Source: Paraburkholderia bannensis
GTDB lineage: Bacteria > Pseudomonadota > Gammaproteobacteria > Burkholderiales > Burkholderiaceae
Reading direction: 5' to 3'
Length of the DNA stretch: 64,000 bases
Assembly (NCBI RefSeq): GCF_014200455.1
Contig: NZ_JACHBW010000005.1
Span: forward strand, 248,001-312,000
The translations under genes were made by a program, and so were the position numbers. Numbering within the stretch: the stretch's first letter is position 1; every line of letters begins with the position of its first letter. Positions 1 through 7,520 of this stretch are shown piece after piece. A model generated the notes under the pieces. The model was not told the DNA's origin. It was given only the letters and a program-made list of their open reading frames with translations, and searched no databases.

Positions 1-23
1 TCACCGAAGGCCGCGTGTTCTAG
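1..23 (+). CDS. C-terminal tail of an upstream gene (partial)
   Basis: One reading frame enters from the left edge, encodes TEGRVF and stops at TAG (21-23), 28 bases before the next start codon. The tight spacing suggests the end of an upstream gene in the same operon, but six residues cannot identify it and chance is possible. Confidence 0.3.
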
Positions 24-51
24 AAGCCATGACTGAGGGAGTGTCCACGCG

Positions 52-1404
52 ATGAGCCGAACCCCAGCCAGCAGCGCACCGCGCCGCCTGCATCTGAACG
101 TCAATATCCTGCACTCGGGCTTCGTGCCGTCGGCATGGCGTCTCGACGGCGCCGATCCGCGTGCATTCATCGACGTCGCGCATTACGTGCGGGTCGCGCA
201 ACTCGCCGAAAGCGCGAAGTTCGACGCGGTGTTTCTCGCCGATAACGCGGCCATCATCGACCAGATCGACTTCCGCCCGATCACGGCGCTCGAACCCACG
301 GTGCTGCTGGCCAGCATCGCGGCGGCCACCACCCATATCGGCGTGATCGGCACCGCGTCGACAAGCTATAACGAGCCCTACAACATCGCGCGCCGCTTCG
401 CCACGCTCGATCACGTGAGTCGCGGACGCGCAGGCTGGAACGTGGTGACGACCGCCGATCTGCCGTCGGCGCGCAATTTCGGTTACGACACGGTGCCCGA
501 TCATGCGCAGCGCTACGCACGCGCGGCGGAGTTCACGGAGCTGGTGAAGGCGCTGTGGGATAGCTGGGACGACGACGCCTTCATTGGCGACAAGGCAAGC
601 GGCCGCTTTATCGACACGACGAAAGTGCGGCCCGTGGCGCACCAGGGACGCTTCTTCAAGGTGCAGGGGCCGCTGAACCTGCCGCGTCCGCCGCAAGGGC
701 ATCCGGTGCTGGTGCAGGCGGGCGGATCGGGCGATGGGCGCGATCTTGCGGCGCGCCATGCGGAGGCGGTGTTTTCCGCCTCGCAGTCGTTCGAGGAGTC
801 GGCGGCATACCGGCGCGATCTCAATGCGCGGGCCGCCGCTTATGGGCGCGCGCAGGGCGTGCAGGTGCTGGCGGGCCTGACGACCATCATCGGCGCGACC
901 GAGGCCGAGGCGCTGCGGCGACGCGACGAACTGATCGAGCAGATTCCCTGGCGTTACAGCCTCACGCGGCTGGCCGGCATCCTGGGCCTTTCACCCGATC
1001 AACTCGATCTGGACGCGCGCCTGCCCGACAATCTCGCGCTGCCCAATGGCGGCAACGGCAACCACACCTTCTTTCACGCGACGCTGGCCGAGGCGCGTCG
1101 CGGCGGCCACACGGTGCGCGAGCTGATCCGCACGCTCGCGGGCGGCGGCGGTCATCGTGTGATCGTCGGTACACCTGAGCAGATTGCCGACGATATCGAG
1201 CACTGGTTCAAGGGCGAGGCCGCCGATGGCTTCAATCTCATGCCCGACGCGCTGCCGGACGGCCTGGAGGCGTTTGTGAGCGCAGTCGTGCCGATCCTGC
1301 AGCGGCGCGGCCTGTTTCGAACCGAATACGAGGGCAACACCTTGCGCTCTCATCTGGGTCTCGACCGGCCGGGCGTACGCGTTCTGGAGCCTGCTGCGGG
1401 CTAG
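52..1404 (+). CDS. LLM flavin-dependent monooxygenase, NtaA/SnaA/DszA type
   Basis: Predicted cytoplasmic FMNH2-dependent monooxygenase of the luciferase-like superfamily, in the branch of nitrilotriacetate monooxygenase A, pristinamycin synthase SnaA and DszA. These enzymes take reduced flavin from a separate reductase. The 450-residue length is normal for the branch. Recognisable segments are LHLNVNILHSG near the N-terminus, ARRFATLDH followed by GRAGWNVVTT around residues 110-135, and a C-terminal DGFNLMPDALPDGLE block. A GAGGGAG ribosome-binding site lies about 10 bases before ATG 52. It precedes a TauD-like dioxygenase and a sulfonate-type ABC importer on the same strand, which points to an organosulfur substrate. 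The substrate cannot be read from sequence. Confidence 0.85.
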   Translation: MSRTPASSAPRRLHLNVNILHSGFVPSAWRLDGADPRAFIDVAHYVRVAQLAESAKFDAVFLADNAAIIDQIDFRPITALEPTVLLASIAAATTHIGVIGTASTSYNEPYNIARRFATLDHVSRGRAGWNVVTTADLPSARNFGYDTVPDHAQRYARAAEFTELVKALWDSWDDDAFIGDKASGRFIDTTKVRPVAHQGRFFKVQGPLNLPRPPQGHPVLVQAGGSGDGRDLAARHAEAVFSASQSFEESAAYRRDLNARAAAYGRAQGVQVLAGLTTIIGATEAEALRRRDELIEQIPWRYSLTRLAGILGLSPDQLDLDARLPDNLALPNGGNGNHTFFHATLAEARRGGHTVRELIRTLAGGGGHRVIVGTPEQIADDIEHWFKGEAADGFNLMPDALPDGLEAFVSAVVPILQRRGLFRTEYEGNTLRSHLGLDRPGVRVLEPAAG

Positions 1405-1951
1405 CGTCAACGTGGACCGCAAGCGCCAGTTCGTGAAACCGCAGCCGGTGCGCTTCGTTCGCTTCGTTCTTCTGCGTGCAGGCAATGGCCACCGCAACGA
1501 CCCGCACGAAAGCGGGATTCAGCACCGCGTCGTCGAACACCGTTTGCGCGAAGCGCTGGCGGCCACTGTAACGCGCTCTACAGCTTGCCGGGTCGAGGGT
1601 CGGGCAGGAAGCCGTCAAGCGGGGACGGGGGCTCGCGATCGGAAAAAAAGCGCATGAGTTGTGTGGGCAGAGGCCGCGCCGCCCGGTTGGGGACGTATCC
1701 GGCCAAGCGGGCAGTATAGGAGGGCCGTGCGCGCCGCCTAATAGCGTTTTGGACTACGGTTATATGCGAGTGCGATTACGCGCGCCCGGTGCGGCAGGGA
1801 ACGCCCATGCATGCGCTTGCAGGCCGCCGTATGCGTTAGCAGCGGCTTTATGACTCGATTGGATAAACGTATCCGATTTGCTTCGTTGCCAGCGTGGCAG
1901 GGGGCACGTAGATTGGCGGTTTTGGCAATTCGTAAGGCAATCCGCGTGACT
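1405..1951. other. Intergenic region, 547 bases, possible decayed coding on the minus strand
   Basis: No intact gene is convincing here. Minus-strand codons around 1415-1570 (RFAQTVFDDAVLNPAFVRVV and on) show the strong third-position G/C bias of real coding DNA but no plausible start or family, so this may be a gene remnant. An inverted repeat GGATA-AACG-TATCC sits at 1861-1874, flanked on both sides by GATT, about 80 bases before the TauD-like start, and could be an operator. Confidence 0.35.
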
Positions 1952-2881
1952 ATGCCCGCATCCCTGTCCCTTTCTTCGCCAGCCCTTTCCTCCGATTCGT
2001 TGCACGCCCAATCCGCTCAGGTCGCGCCACAGCCTTTCGAAATCCGCGCGCTCGATGCGCCGCTGGGCGCCGAGGTGATCGGTCTCGACCTCGCGCAGCC
2101 GCTTGGCGCAGAGGATTTCGCGCGCCTGCATCGCGCTCACCTCGATCATCACGTACTGGTGTTTCGCGACCAGCGCATCACGCCGGAGCAGCAGATCGCA
2201 TTCTCGCGGCGCTTCGGCCCGCTGCAGATCCATGTGCTGCACCAGTTCGCGCTGGCGGGCCATCCCGAAGTGCTGATCGTCTCGAACATCGTCGAGAACG
2301 GCAAGCCGGTGGGGCTGGGCGATGCGGGACACTTCTGGCACTCCGATCTTTCGTACAAGGAAAAGCCCAGCCTCGGGTCGATGCTGCATGCGCAGGAATT
2401 GCCCGCGGAAGGCGGCGATACGCTGTTCGCCAACATGCATCTCGCGTGGGACGCGCTGCCCGAGCATCTGCGCCGTGCCGTAGAAGGGCGCCGCGCGGAG
2501 CACACCTATCTCGCGCGCTACGCCGAGCTGCAGTCGCGCAGCCCGTGGCGGCCGAATCTTTCCGCCGAACAGATCGCGCAGGTAAAGCCCGTGGTCCACC
2601 CGGTGGTGCGCACGCACCCGGAAACGGGCCGCAAGGCGCTATTCGTCAGCGAGCACTTCACCACGCGCATTGTCGATATGCCCGAGGACGAAAGCCGGGC
2701 GCTGCTCGCCGAAATCTTCGCCCACAGCGTTCGCGACGAGTTCCTGTACCGCCATGTCTGGCGCGAGCACGACATGGTGTTCTGGGACAACCGCTCGTTG
2801 ATGCATCTGGCGGCAGGCACGCCCGATCATCTGCGCCGTCGGCTCTATCGCACGACGATCGAAGGCAGCGTGCCGTACTGA
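1952..2881 (+). CDS. TauD/TfdA family Fe(II)/2-oxoglutarate dioxygenase
   Basis: Predicted 2-oxoglutarate-dependent dioxygenase of the taurine/alkylsulfatase family, which hydroxylates the carbon next to a sulfonate or sulfate ester so that sulfite or sulfate is released. With ATG 1952 the protein is 309 residues, near the family norm. The iron triad is visible as His130-x-Asp132 in FWHSDLSY and His285 in SLMHLA; Arg300 in LYRTTIEG fits the 2-oxoglutarate carboxylate-binding Arg. The frame is open upstream to 1811, but those 47 extra codons do not resemble the family, so the internal ATG was chosen. It lies 68 bases before an SBP gene. TauD, AtsK or a related substrate range are all possible. 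Confidence 0.88.
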   Translation: MPASLSLSSPALSSDSLHAQSAQVAPQPFEIRALDAPLGAEVIGLDLAQPLGAEDFARLHRAHLDHHVLVFRDQRITPEQQIAFSRRFGPLQIHVLHQFALAGHPEVLIVSNIVENGKPVGLGDAGHFWHSDLSYKEKPSLGSMLHAQELPAEGGDTLFANMHLAWDALPEHLRRAVEGRRAEHTYLARYAELQSRSPWRPNLSAEQIAQVKPVVHPVVRTHPETGRKALFVSEHFTTRIVDMPEDESRALLAEIFAHSVRDEFLYRHVWREHDMVFWDNRSLMHLAAGTPDHLRRRLYRTTIEGSVPY

Positions 2882-2949
2882 GGCGCATCGCCACGACGCA
2901 TTGCGCGTCGCGACCCATCTTTCCAATACGATAAACACGGGGTATTTCC

Positions 2950-4005
2950 ATGCCGATTCTGCTTCGCGACGCGGTTGCCCGCGGCGCGCGCGCCCTGCGC
3001 CGCGCCGCAGCGCCTGCTCTTTCCACTGTGCTGGCGGTGGCTACGCTGGCGGCCACCCAGCCGGCACACGCCGAAGGCACCATCCGTATCGCCGAACAGT
3101 TCGGCGTGGTGTATCTAATGCTGAACGTCGCGCGCGACCAGCACTACATCGAGCAGGAAGGCCGCAAGGCAGGGCTCGATATCAAGGTGGACTGGGTGCG
3201 CCTCTCGGGCGGCGCGGCGGTCAACGATGCGCTGCTGTCGGGCGCGGTGGATATCGCGGGCGCGGGCGTCGGCCCGTTGCTGACCGTGTGGGATCGCACG
3301 CACGGGCGTCAGAACGTGAAGGGCGTGGCCTCGCTCGGCAACCTGCCGTATTACCTCGTGAGCACCGATCCGAACGTGAAGACGATTGCGGATTTCACGG
3401 AGAAGGATCGTATCGCCGTGCCGGCCGTGGGAGTGTCGGTGCAGTCGCGTGTGCTCCAGTACGCGGCGGCGAAGCAGTGGGGCGACAAGGCGTTCGATCG
3501 CCTCGACAAGTTCACCCAGGCCATTCCGCACCCCGACGCAGCCGCCGCGCTGATTGCGAACAGCAACGTGATCACGGCGCATTTCGGCAATCCGCCGTTC
3601 CAGCAGCAGGAGCTGGCCGGCAATCCGAAGGCGCACATCGTGCTCAATTCCTATGACGTGCTGGGCGGCCCAAGTTCCGCCACGGTGCTCTACACGACGC
3701 AAAAGTACCGCGACGACAACCCGAAGACCTATCACGCCTTCGTGGCCGCGCTTGCCGACGCCGCCCGCCTGATCTCTTCGGACCCGGAAAAGGCCGCCGA
3801 TATTTATATTCGCGTGAACGATTCGAAGATCGACCGCAATCTGCTGCTGAAGATCCTGCGCGACCCGCAGGTGCAGTTCAAGACCGCGCCGCAGAACACG
3901 CTGGGCCTCGCGCAGTCGATGTACCGCACCGGCGCAATCCGCAACGAGCCGAAGTCGTGGCGCGATTACTTCTTCGACGATCCGGCCACGGCGGGCGGAA
4001 GCTGA
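2950..4005 (+). CDS. ABC transporter substrate-binding protein, SsuA/TauA/NitT family
   Basis: Predicted periplasmic binding protein that delivers a sulfonate-like solute to the permease/ATPase pair just downstream. It has 351 residues. A basic N-terminus and hydrophobic core end at an AHA-E signal-peptidase site around residue 41, so export is by Sec. The mature part starts IRIAEQFGVVYL and carries the NMT1/SsuA-like fold markers SGGAAVNDALLSGAVDIAGAG and a late NTLGLAQSMYRTGAI segment typical of the TauT/NitT type. Ligand specificity is inferred only from neighbours (LLM enzyme and TauD upstream). Confidence 0.85.
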   Translation: MPILLRDAVARGARALRRAAAPALSTVLAVATLAATQPAHAEGTIRIAEQFGVVYLMLNVARDQHYIEQEGRKAGLDIKVDWVRLSGGAAVNDALLSGAVDIAGAGVGPLLTVWDRTHGRQNVKGVASLGNLPYYLVSTDPNVKTIADFTEKDRIAVPAVGVSVQSRVLQYAAAKQWGDKAFDRLDKFTQAIPHPDAAAALIANSNVITAHFGNPPFQQQELAGNPKAHIVLNSYDVLGGPSSATVLYTTQKYRDDNPKTYHAFVAALADAARLISSDPEKAADIYIRVNDSKIDRNLLLKILRDPQVQFKTAPQNTLGLAQSMYRTGAIRNEPKSWRDYFFDDPATAGGS

Positions 4006-4143
4006 GTTCTTGCCTGCTGGAGCGGCGCAAACGCTGTTTATGCGTCGCCGTGTAATGAATATGGCGATTCATTGGTTGGGATGCGCGGCCACGGCCCGTA
4101 TGTTGACGCTTTATCTGCTGGATTTCCGATCGTGAATGTCAAT

Positions 4144-5055
4144 ATGTCCCCGCCGTCACAGTTTGGAGCCCACCCGCCGCTGACGCGCAGCGGGCCGGCT
4201 GCAACAACCCAGCCGCCCCACGACGCCCAGGCGCGCGCGCGCCAAGACGGTGCTGGCGCCGTGGACGCATCGTACGGCGAACGCCTGCTCGCGATCGATG
4301 GCGTCAGCCTCGAATACCGCAATCGCGAGCGCATCGTGCGCGCGACCCATGAGGTCAGCTTCGACGTCTATGGCGCCGACCGCTTCGTTTTGCTGGGGCC
4401 TTCGGGCTGCGGCAAATCCACCTTGCTCAAGGCGATTGCGGGCTTTATCGAACCCGTGGCGGGCACCATCGCGCTCGATGGCAAGACCGTGCGCGGCCCT
4501 GGTCCCGACCGCGTGGTGGTGTTCCAGGAATTCGACCAGTTGCCGCCCTGGAAGACGGTGCTGGAAAACATCGCGTTTCCTCTGCGCGTCGCCCGCAAGC
4601 TCTCGCGCGCCGAAGCGAAGGCGCGCGCCTTGCACTATCTCGACAAGGTCGGCCTTGCCGCATTCGCCGATGCCTACCCTCATACGCTGTCGGGCGGCAT
4701 GAAACAGCGCGTGGCGATTGCGCGCGCGCTCGCCATGCAGCCGCGCGTGCTGCTGATGGACGAACCGTTCGCGGCGCTCGATGCGCTGACGCGCCGCAAG
4801 ATGCAGGAGGAACTGCTGCGCCTGTGGGAAGGCGAGCGCTTCACGCTGCTGTTCGTCACGCATTCGATCGAGGAAGCCCTGGTGGTGGGCAATCGCATCC
4901 TGCTGCTCTCGCCGCATCCTGGGCGCGTGCGCGCGGAACTCAACAGCCACGCGTGGTCGCACGCGAGCACCGACGACGACGCTTTCCGCGCCAGTGTCGC
5001 CCGCATCCATCACCTGTTGTTCGAAACCGGCACGGACGTGGAGGCACGCGCATGA
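4144..5055 (+). CDS. ABC transporter ATP-binding protein, SsuB/TauB type
   Basis: Cytoplasmic ATPase of the importer. Walker A GPSGCGKST is at residues 85-93, with Q-loop FQEFDQLPPW, signature LSGGMKQR, Walker B VLLMDEPFAALD and switch FVTHSIEE. The frame stays open to a TTG at 4072; ATG 4081, GTG 4132 and ATG 4144 are all possible starts, and none has a clear ribosome-binding site. The first roughly 45 residues are a low-complexity Pro/Ala-rich tail unlike the family core. The stop overlaps the permease start in an ATGA, so translation is likely coupled. Confidence 0.87.
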   Translation: MSPPSQFGAHPPLTRSGPAATTQPPHDAQARARQDGAGAVDASYGERLLAIDGVSLEYRNRERIVRATHEVSFDVYGADRFVLLGPSGCGKSTLLKAIAGFIEPVAGTIALDGKTVRGPGPDRVVVFQEFDQLPPWKTVLENIAFPLRVARKLSRAEAKARALHYLDKVGLAAFADAYPHTLSGGMKQRVAIARALAMQPRVLLMDEPFAALDALTRRKMQEELLRLWEGERFTLLFVTHSIEEALVVGNRILLLSPHPGRVRAELNSHAWSHASTDDDAFRASVARIHHLLFETGTDVEARA

Positions 5056-5960
5056 GCACGCCTTCGACTACGCGCGATCGCAGCTTGCCGCCGTTGCCGC
5101 CGCTGCCCCCTGTGCGCGCCGAGTACGAGCGCCCGCTGCAAGCTGTGCCGCCCGGCGGGGATTCCGTGCCGCTGCCGCTCGCGCGCCGTCTTGCCGACGC
5201 AAGCTGGCTGCGCCGCACGCTGATCGCGCTGATCCTGATCGGGGCATGGGAAATCACGGCCCGCATCGTCAATAACGATCTGCTGGTGCCTACCTTCGGC
5301 GCGACGTTCGAAGCGTTCGTGCAGGGCATCCTCAGTGGCGAACTGATCGAGAAGACCGCGATATCGCTTTCGGTGCTATTGCGCGGCTATGCGATCGGTG
5401 TGGTGCTCGCATTCACACTCACGGCGTTGGCGGTTTCGACCCGTTTCGGGCGCGATCTGCTTTCGATGCTGACCGCGATGTTCAACCCGTTGCCATCGAT
5501 CGCCTTGCTGCCTATCGCTTTGCTGTGGTTTGGTCTGGGCACTGGCAGCCTGCTGTTTGTACTGGTGCATGCGGTGCTCTGGCCGCTCGCGCTGAACGTG
5601 TACACCGGCTTTCTCGGCGTGCCGGCTACGCTCAGGATGGCGGGGCGCAACTACGGGCTGACCGGCTTGCGCCATGTCGGCCTCATTCTGGTGCCTGCGG
5701 CGCTGCCGTCGATTATCGCCGGCCTGCGCGTGGGTTGGGCTTTCGCGTGGCGCACGCTGATTGCGGCGGAACTCGTCTTTGGCGCCAGCGCAGGGCAGGG
5801 CGGCCTTGGCTGGTACATTTTCCAGAACCGTAACGAGCTTTATACGGATCGTGTTTTTGCCGGACTCGCCGCGGTCATCATCATTGGGCTGCTGGTCGAG
5901 CATCTGGTGTTCGACACGCTGGAGCGCCTGACCGTACGGCGCTGGGGCGTGCAGCAGTAA
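5052..5960 (+). CDS. ABC transporter permease, SsuC/TauC type
   Basis: Inner-membrane permease of 302 residues with about six hydrophobic segments starting at LRRTLIALILIGAWEITARI. The EAA-type coupling loop is visible as AGRNYGLTGLRHVGLILVPA. Start ATG 5052 overlaps the ATPase stop. A longer upstream frame in the ORF is an out-of-frame shadow of the ATPase gene. The gene ends operon A and converges on an LLM gene; a GC palindrome at 5971-5984 lies between them. Confidence 0.87.
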   Translation: MSTPSTTRDRSLPPLPPLPPVRAEYERPLQAVPPGGDSVPLPLARRLADASWLRRTLIALILIGAWEITARIVNNDLLVPTFGATFEAFVQGILSGELIEKTAISLSVLLRGYAIGVVLAFTLTALAVSTRFGRDLLSMLTAMFNPLPSIALLPIALLWFGLGTGSLLFVLVHAVLWPLALNVYTGFLGVPATLRMAGRNYGLTGLRHVGLILVPAALPSIIAGLRVGWAFAWRTLIAAELVFGASAGQGGLGWYIFQNRNELYTDRVFAGLAAVIIIGLLVEHLVFDTLERLTVRRWGVQQ

Positions 5961-5970
5961 AGCGGATGAT

Positions 5971-5984
5971 CCCCGCGCGCGGGG
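5971..5984. terminator. GC-rich perfect palindrome between convergent genes
   Basis: The 14-base palindrome CCCCGCGCGCGGGG sits between two convergent genes, where a transcript-ending hairpin would be expected. There is no T-run on either side and no unpaired loop beyond the palindrome centre, so a classical intrinsic terminator is not proven. Confidence 0.25.
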
Positions 5985-6025
5985 CACGCCGTTGCCCCGC
6001 CGCTTTGCCTCCGCTTTGTTCCTCT

Positions 6026-7357
6026 TTAGCTGTTCGCGAAAAAGCGGTTGGCGGGCCGCTGCAAACCCAGATGCTCGCGCAGTGTGGTGCCGGCATATTC
6101 GCGCCGGAAAATGCCGCGGCGCTGCAATTCCGGCACCACCTTGCCGACGAACTCTTCCAGACCTGCAGGCAGCCACGGAAACATCACATTGAAGCCGTCG
6201 CTGCCTTCTTCCACCAGCCACTGCTCCATCTGGTCCGCGATATCGTGCGCGGTGCCCACCATCTCCAGGCCCGAATAGCCGCCTACCCGCTGCGCCAGTT
6301 CGCGAATCGTCAACTTCTCCTCACGCGCCCAATCCACGACGCGCTGACGCGCACTGCGGCTCGCATTGGATTCGGGTATCTCCGGCAAGGGACCGTCGGG
6401 ATCGAAGCCCGATACGTCATGGCCCAGCGCGATCGACAACGATGCGATGCCGCTGTCGTAGTGCACCAAGGTATCGAGCCGCGCGCGTTGCTCGGCGGCG
6501 GCTTCGCGCGTCTCGCCCACCACCACGAAAACGCCCGGCAGGATCTTCAGATCGTCGCGCGAGCGGCCGAAGCGCCCGAGCCTGCCCTTGAGATCGGCGT
6601 AGAAGCGCTTACCCGCAGCGAGTGTGGGCTGGGCGGTGAAGACCGCATCGGCGGTCTGCGCGGCCACCTGCATGCCGGCCTCGGACGAACCGGCCTGGAC
6701 GACCACCGGCCAGCCTTGCACGGGACGCGCGATGTTCAGTGGTCCACGTACCGAAAAATAATCGCCTCGATGATCGAGCACGTGCAGCTTCGCCGGATCG
6801 AAGTACAGGCCAGAATCGACGTCGCGCACGAATGCATCGTCGGCCCAACTGTCCCATAGGCCTGTGACGACCGCATGGAATTCGAGGGCGCGCCGATAGC
6901 GCTCGTCGTGATCCATATGCGTGTCCCGGCCGAAATTGCGTGCGGCCTCCGGATTGGACGTGGTGACCAGATTCCAGCCCGCGCGCCCGTTGCTGAGATG
7001 GTCGAGCGAGGCGAAGCGGCGCGCGATGTGCCACGGCTCGTCGAACGTCGTGGAGGCGGTTGCGACGAGACCGATCCGTTCCGTGACGGCGGCGAGCGCG
7101 GAGAGCAGCGTGAAGGGCTCGAACGAGGTCGCCGTATGACTGCGCTTGAGCGCATCGATCGGCATGTTGAGCACGGCGAGATGATCCGCCATGAAAAAGG
7201 CGTCGAAGCAGGCCTTTTCGAGCAGTTGAACGCTGTGCTTCAGATGCGCGAAGTTGAAATTCGCGTCGGGCCATGCGCCCGGAAAACGCCATGCTCCTGT
7301 ATGCAGGCTGACCGGGCGCATGAAGGCGCCAAGGTGAAGTTGCCGATTGCGGGTCAT
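6026..7357 (-). CDS. LLM flavin-dependent monooxygenase, NtaA/SnaA/DszA type
   Basis: Second member of the same LLM branch as the gene at 52-1404, 443 residues from ATG 7357 (MTRNRQLHLGAFMRP). It shares the branch blocks ARRFASLDH plus GRAGWNLVTT and the C-terminal DGFNVMFPWLPAGLEEF. The frame is open further upstream to 7633, but that part overlaps the next gene and has no family likeness. It is on the same strand as the DUF3604 and SLC13 genes, 163 bases downstream, so it may be in their transcript or have its own promoter. It needs an external flavin reductase. Substrate unknown. Confidence 0.85.
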   Translation of the reverse strand: MTRNRQLHLGAFMRPVSLHTGAWRFPGAWPDANFNFAHLKHSVQLLEKACFDAFFMADHLAVLNMPIDALKRSHTATSFEPFTLLSALAAVTERIGLVATASTTFDEPWHIARRFASLDHLSNGRAGWNLVTTSNPEAARNFGRDTHMDHDERYRRALEFHAVVTGLWDSWADDAFVRDVDSGLYFDPAKLHVLDHRGDYFSVRGPLNIARPVQGWPVVVQAGSSEAGMQVAAQTADAVFTAQPTLAAGKRFYADLKGRLGRFGRSRDDLKILPGVFVVVGETREAAAEQRARLDTLVHYDSGIASLSIALGHDVSGFDPDGPLPEIPESNASRSARQRVVDWAREEKLTIRELAQRVGGYSGLEMVGTAHDIADQMEQWLVEEGSDGFNVMFPWLPAGLEEFVGKVVPELQRRGIFRREYAGTTLREHLGLQRPANRFFANS

Positions 7358-7520
7358 CTCGTTGCCTCTGCGGATCGTGCCGGGTTTGTGCCCGGTTTGT
7401 GTCGATTCTTGCGCACAACCCAATGATGATCGCGCCGCGCGCGCGCCACGGTCAACGATTGGCTTGGAAGCATTTCTGCTTCGCAATCCACGCGTTAAGG
7501 AATAGCGCCCGCCGCAATGC

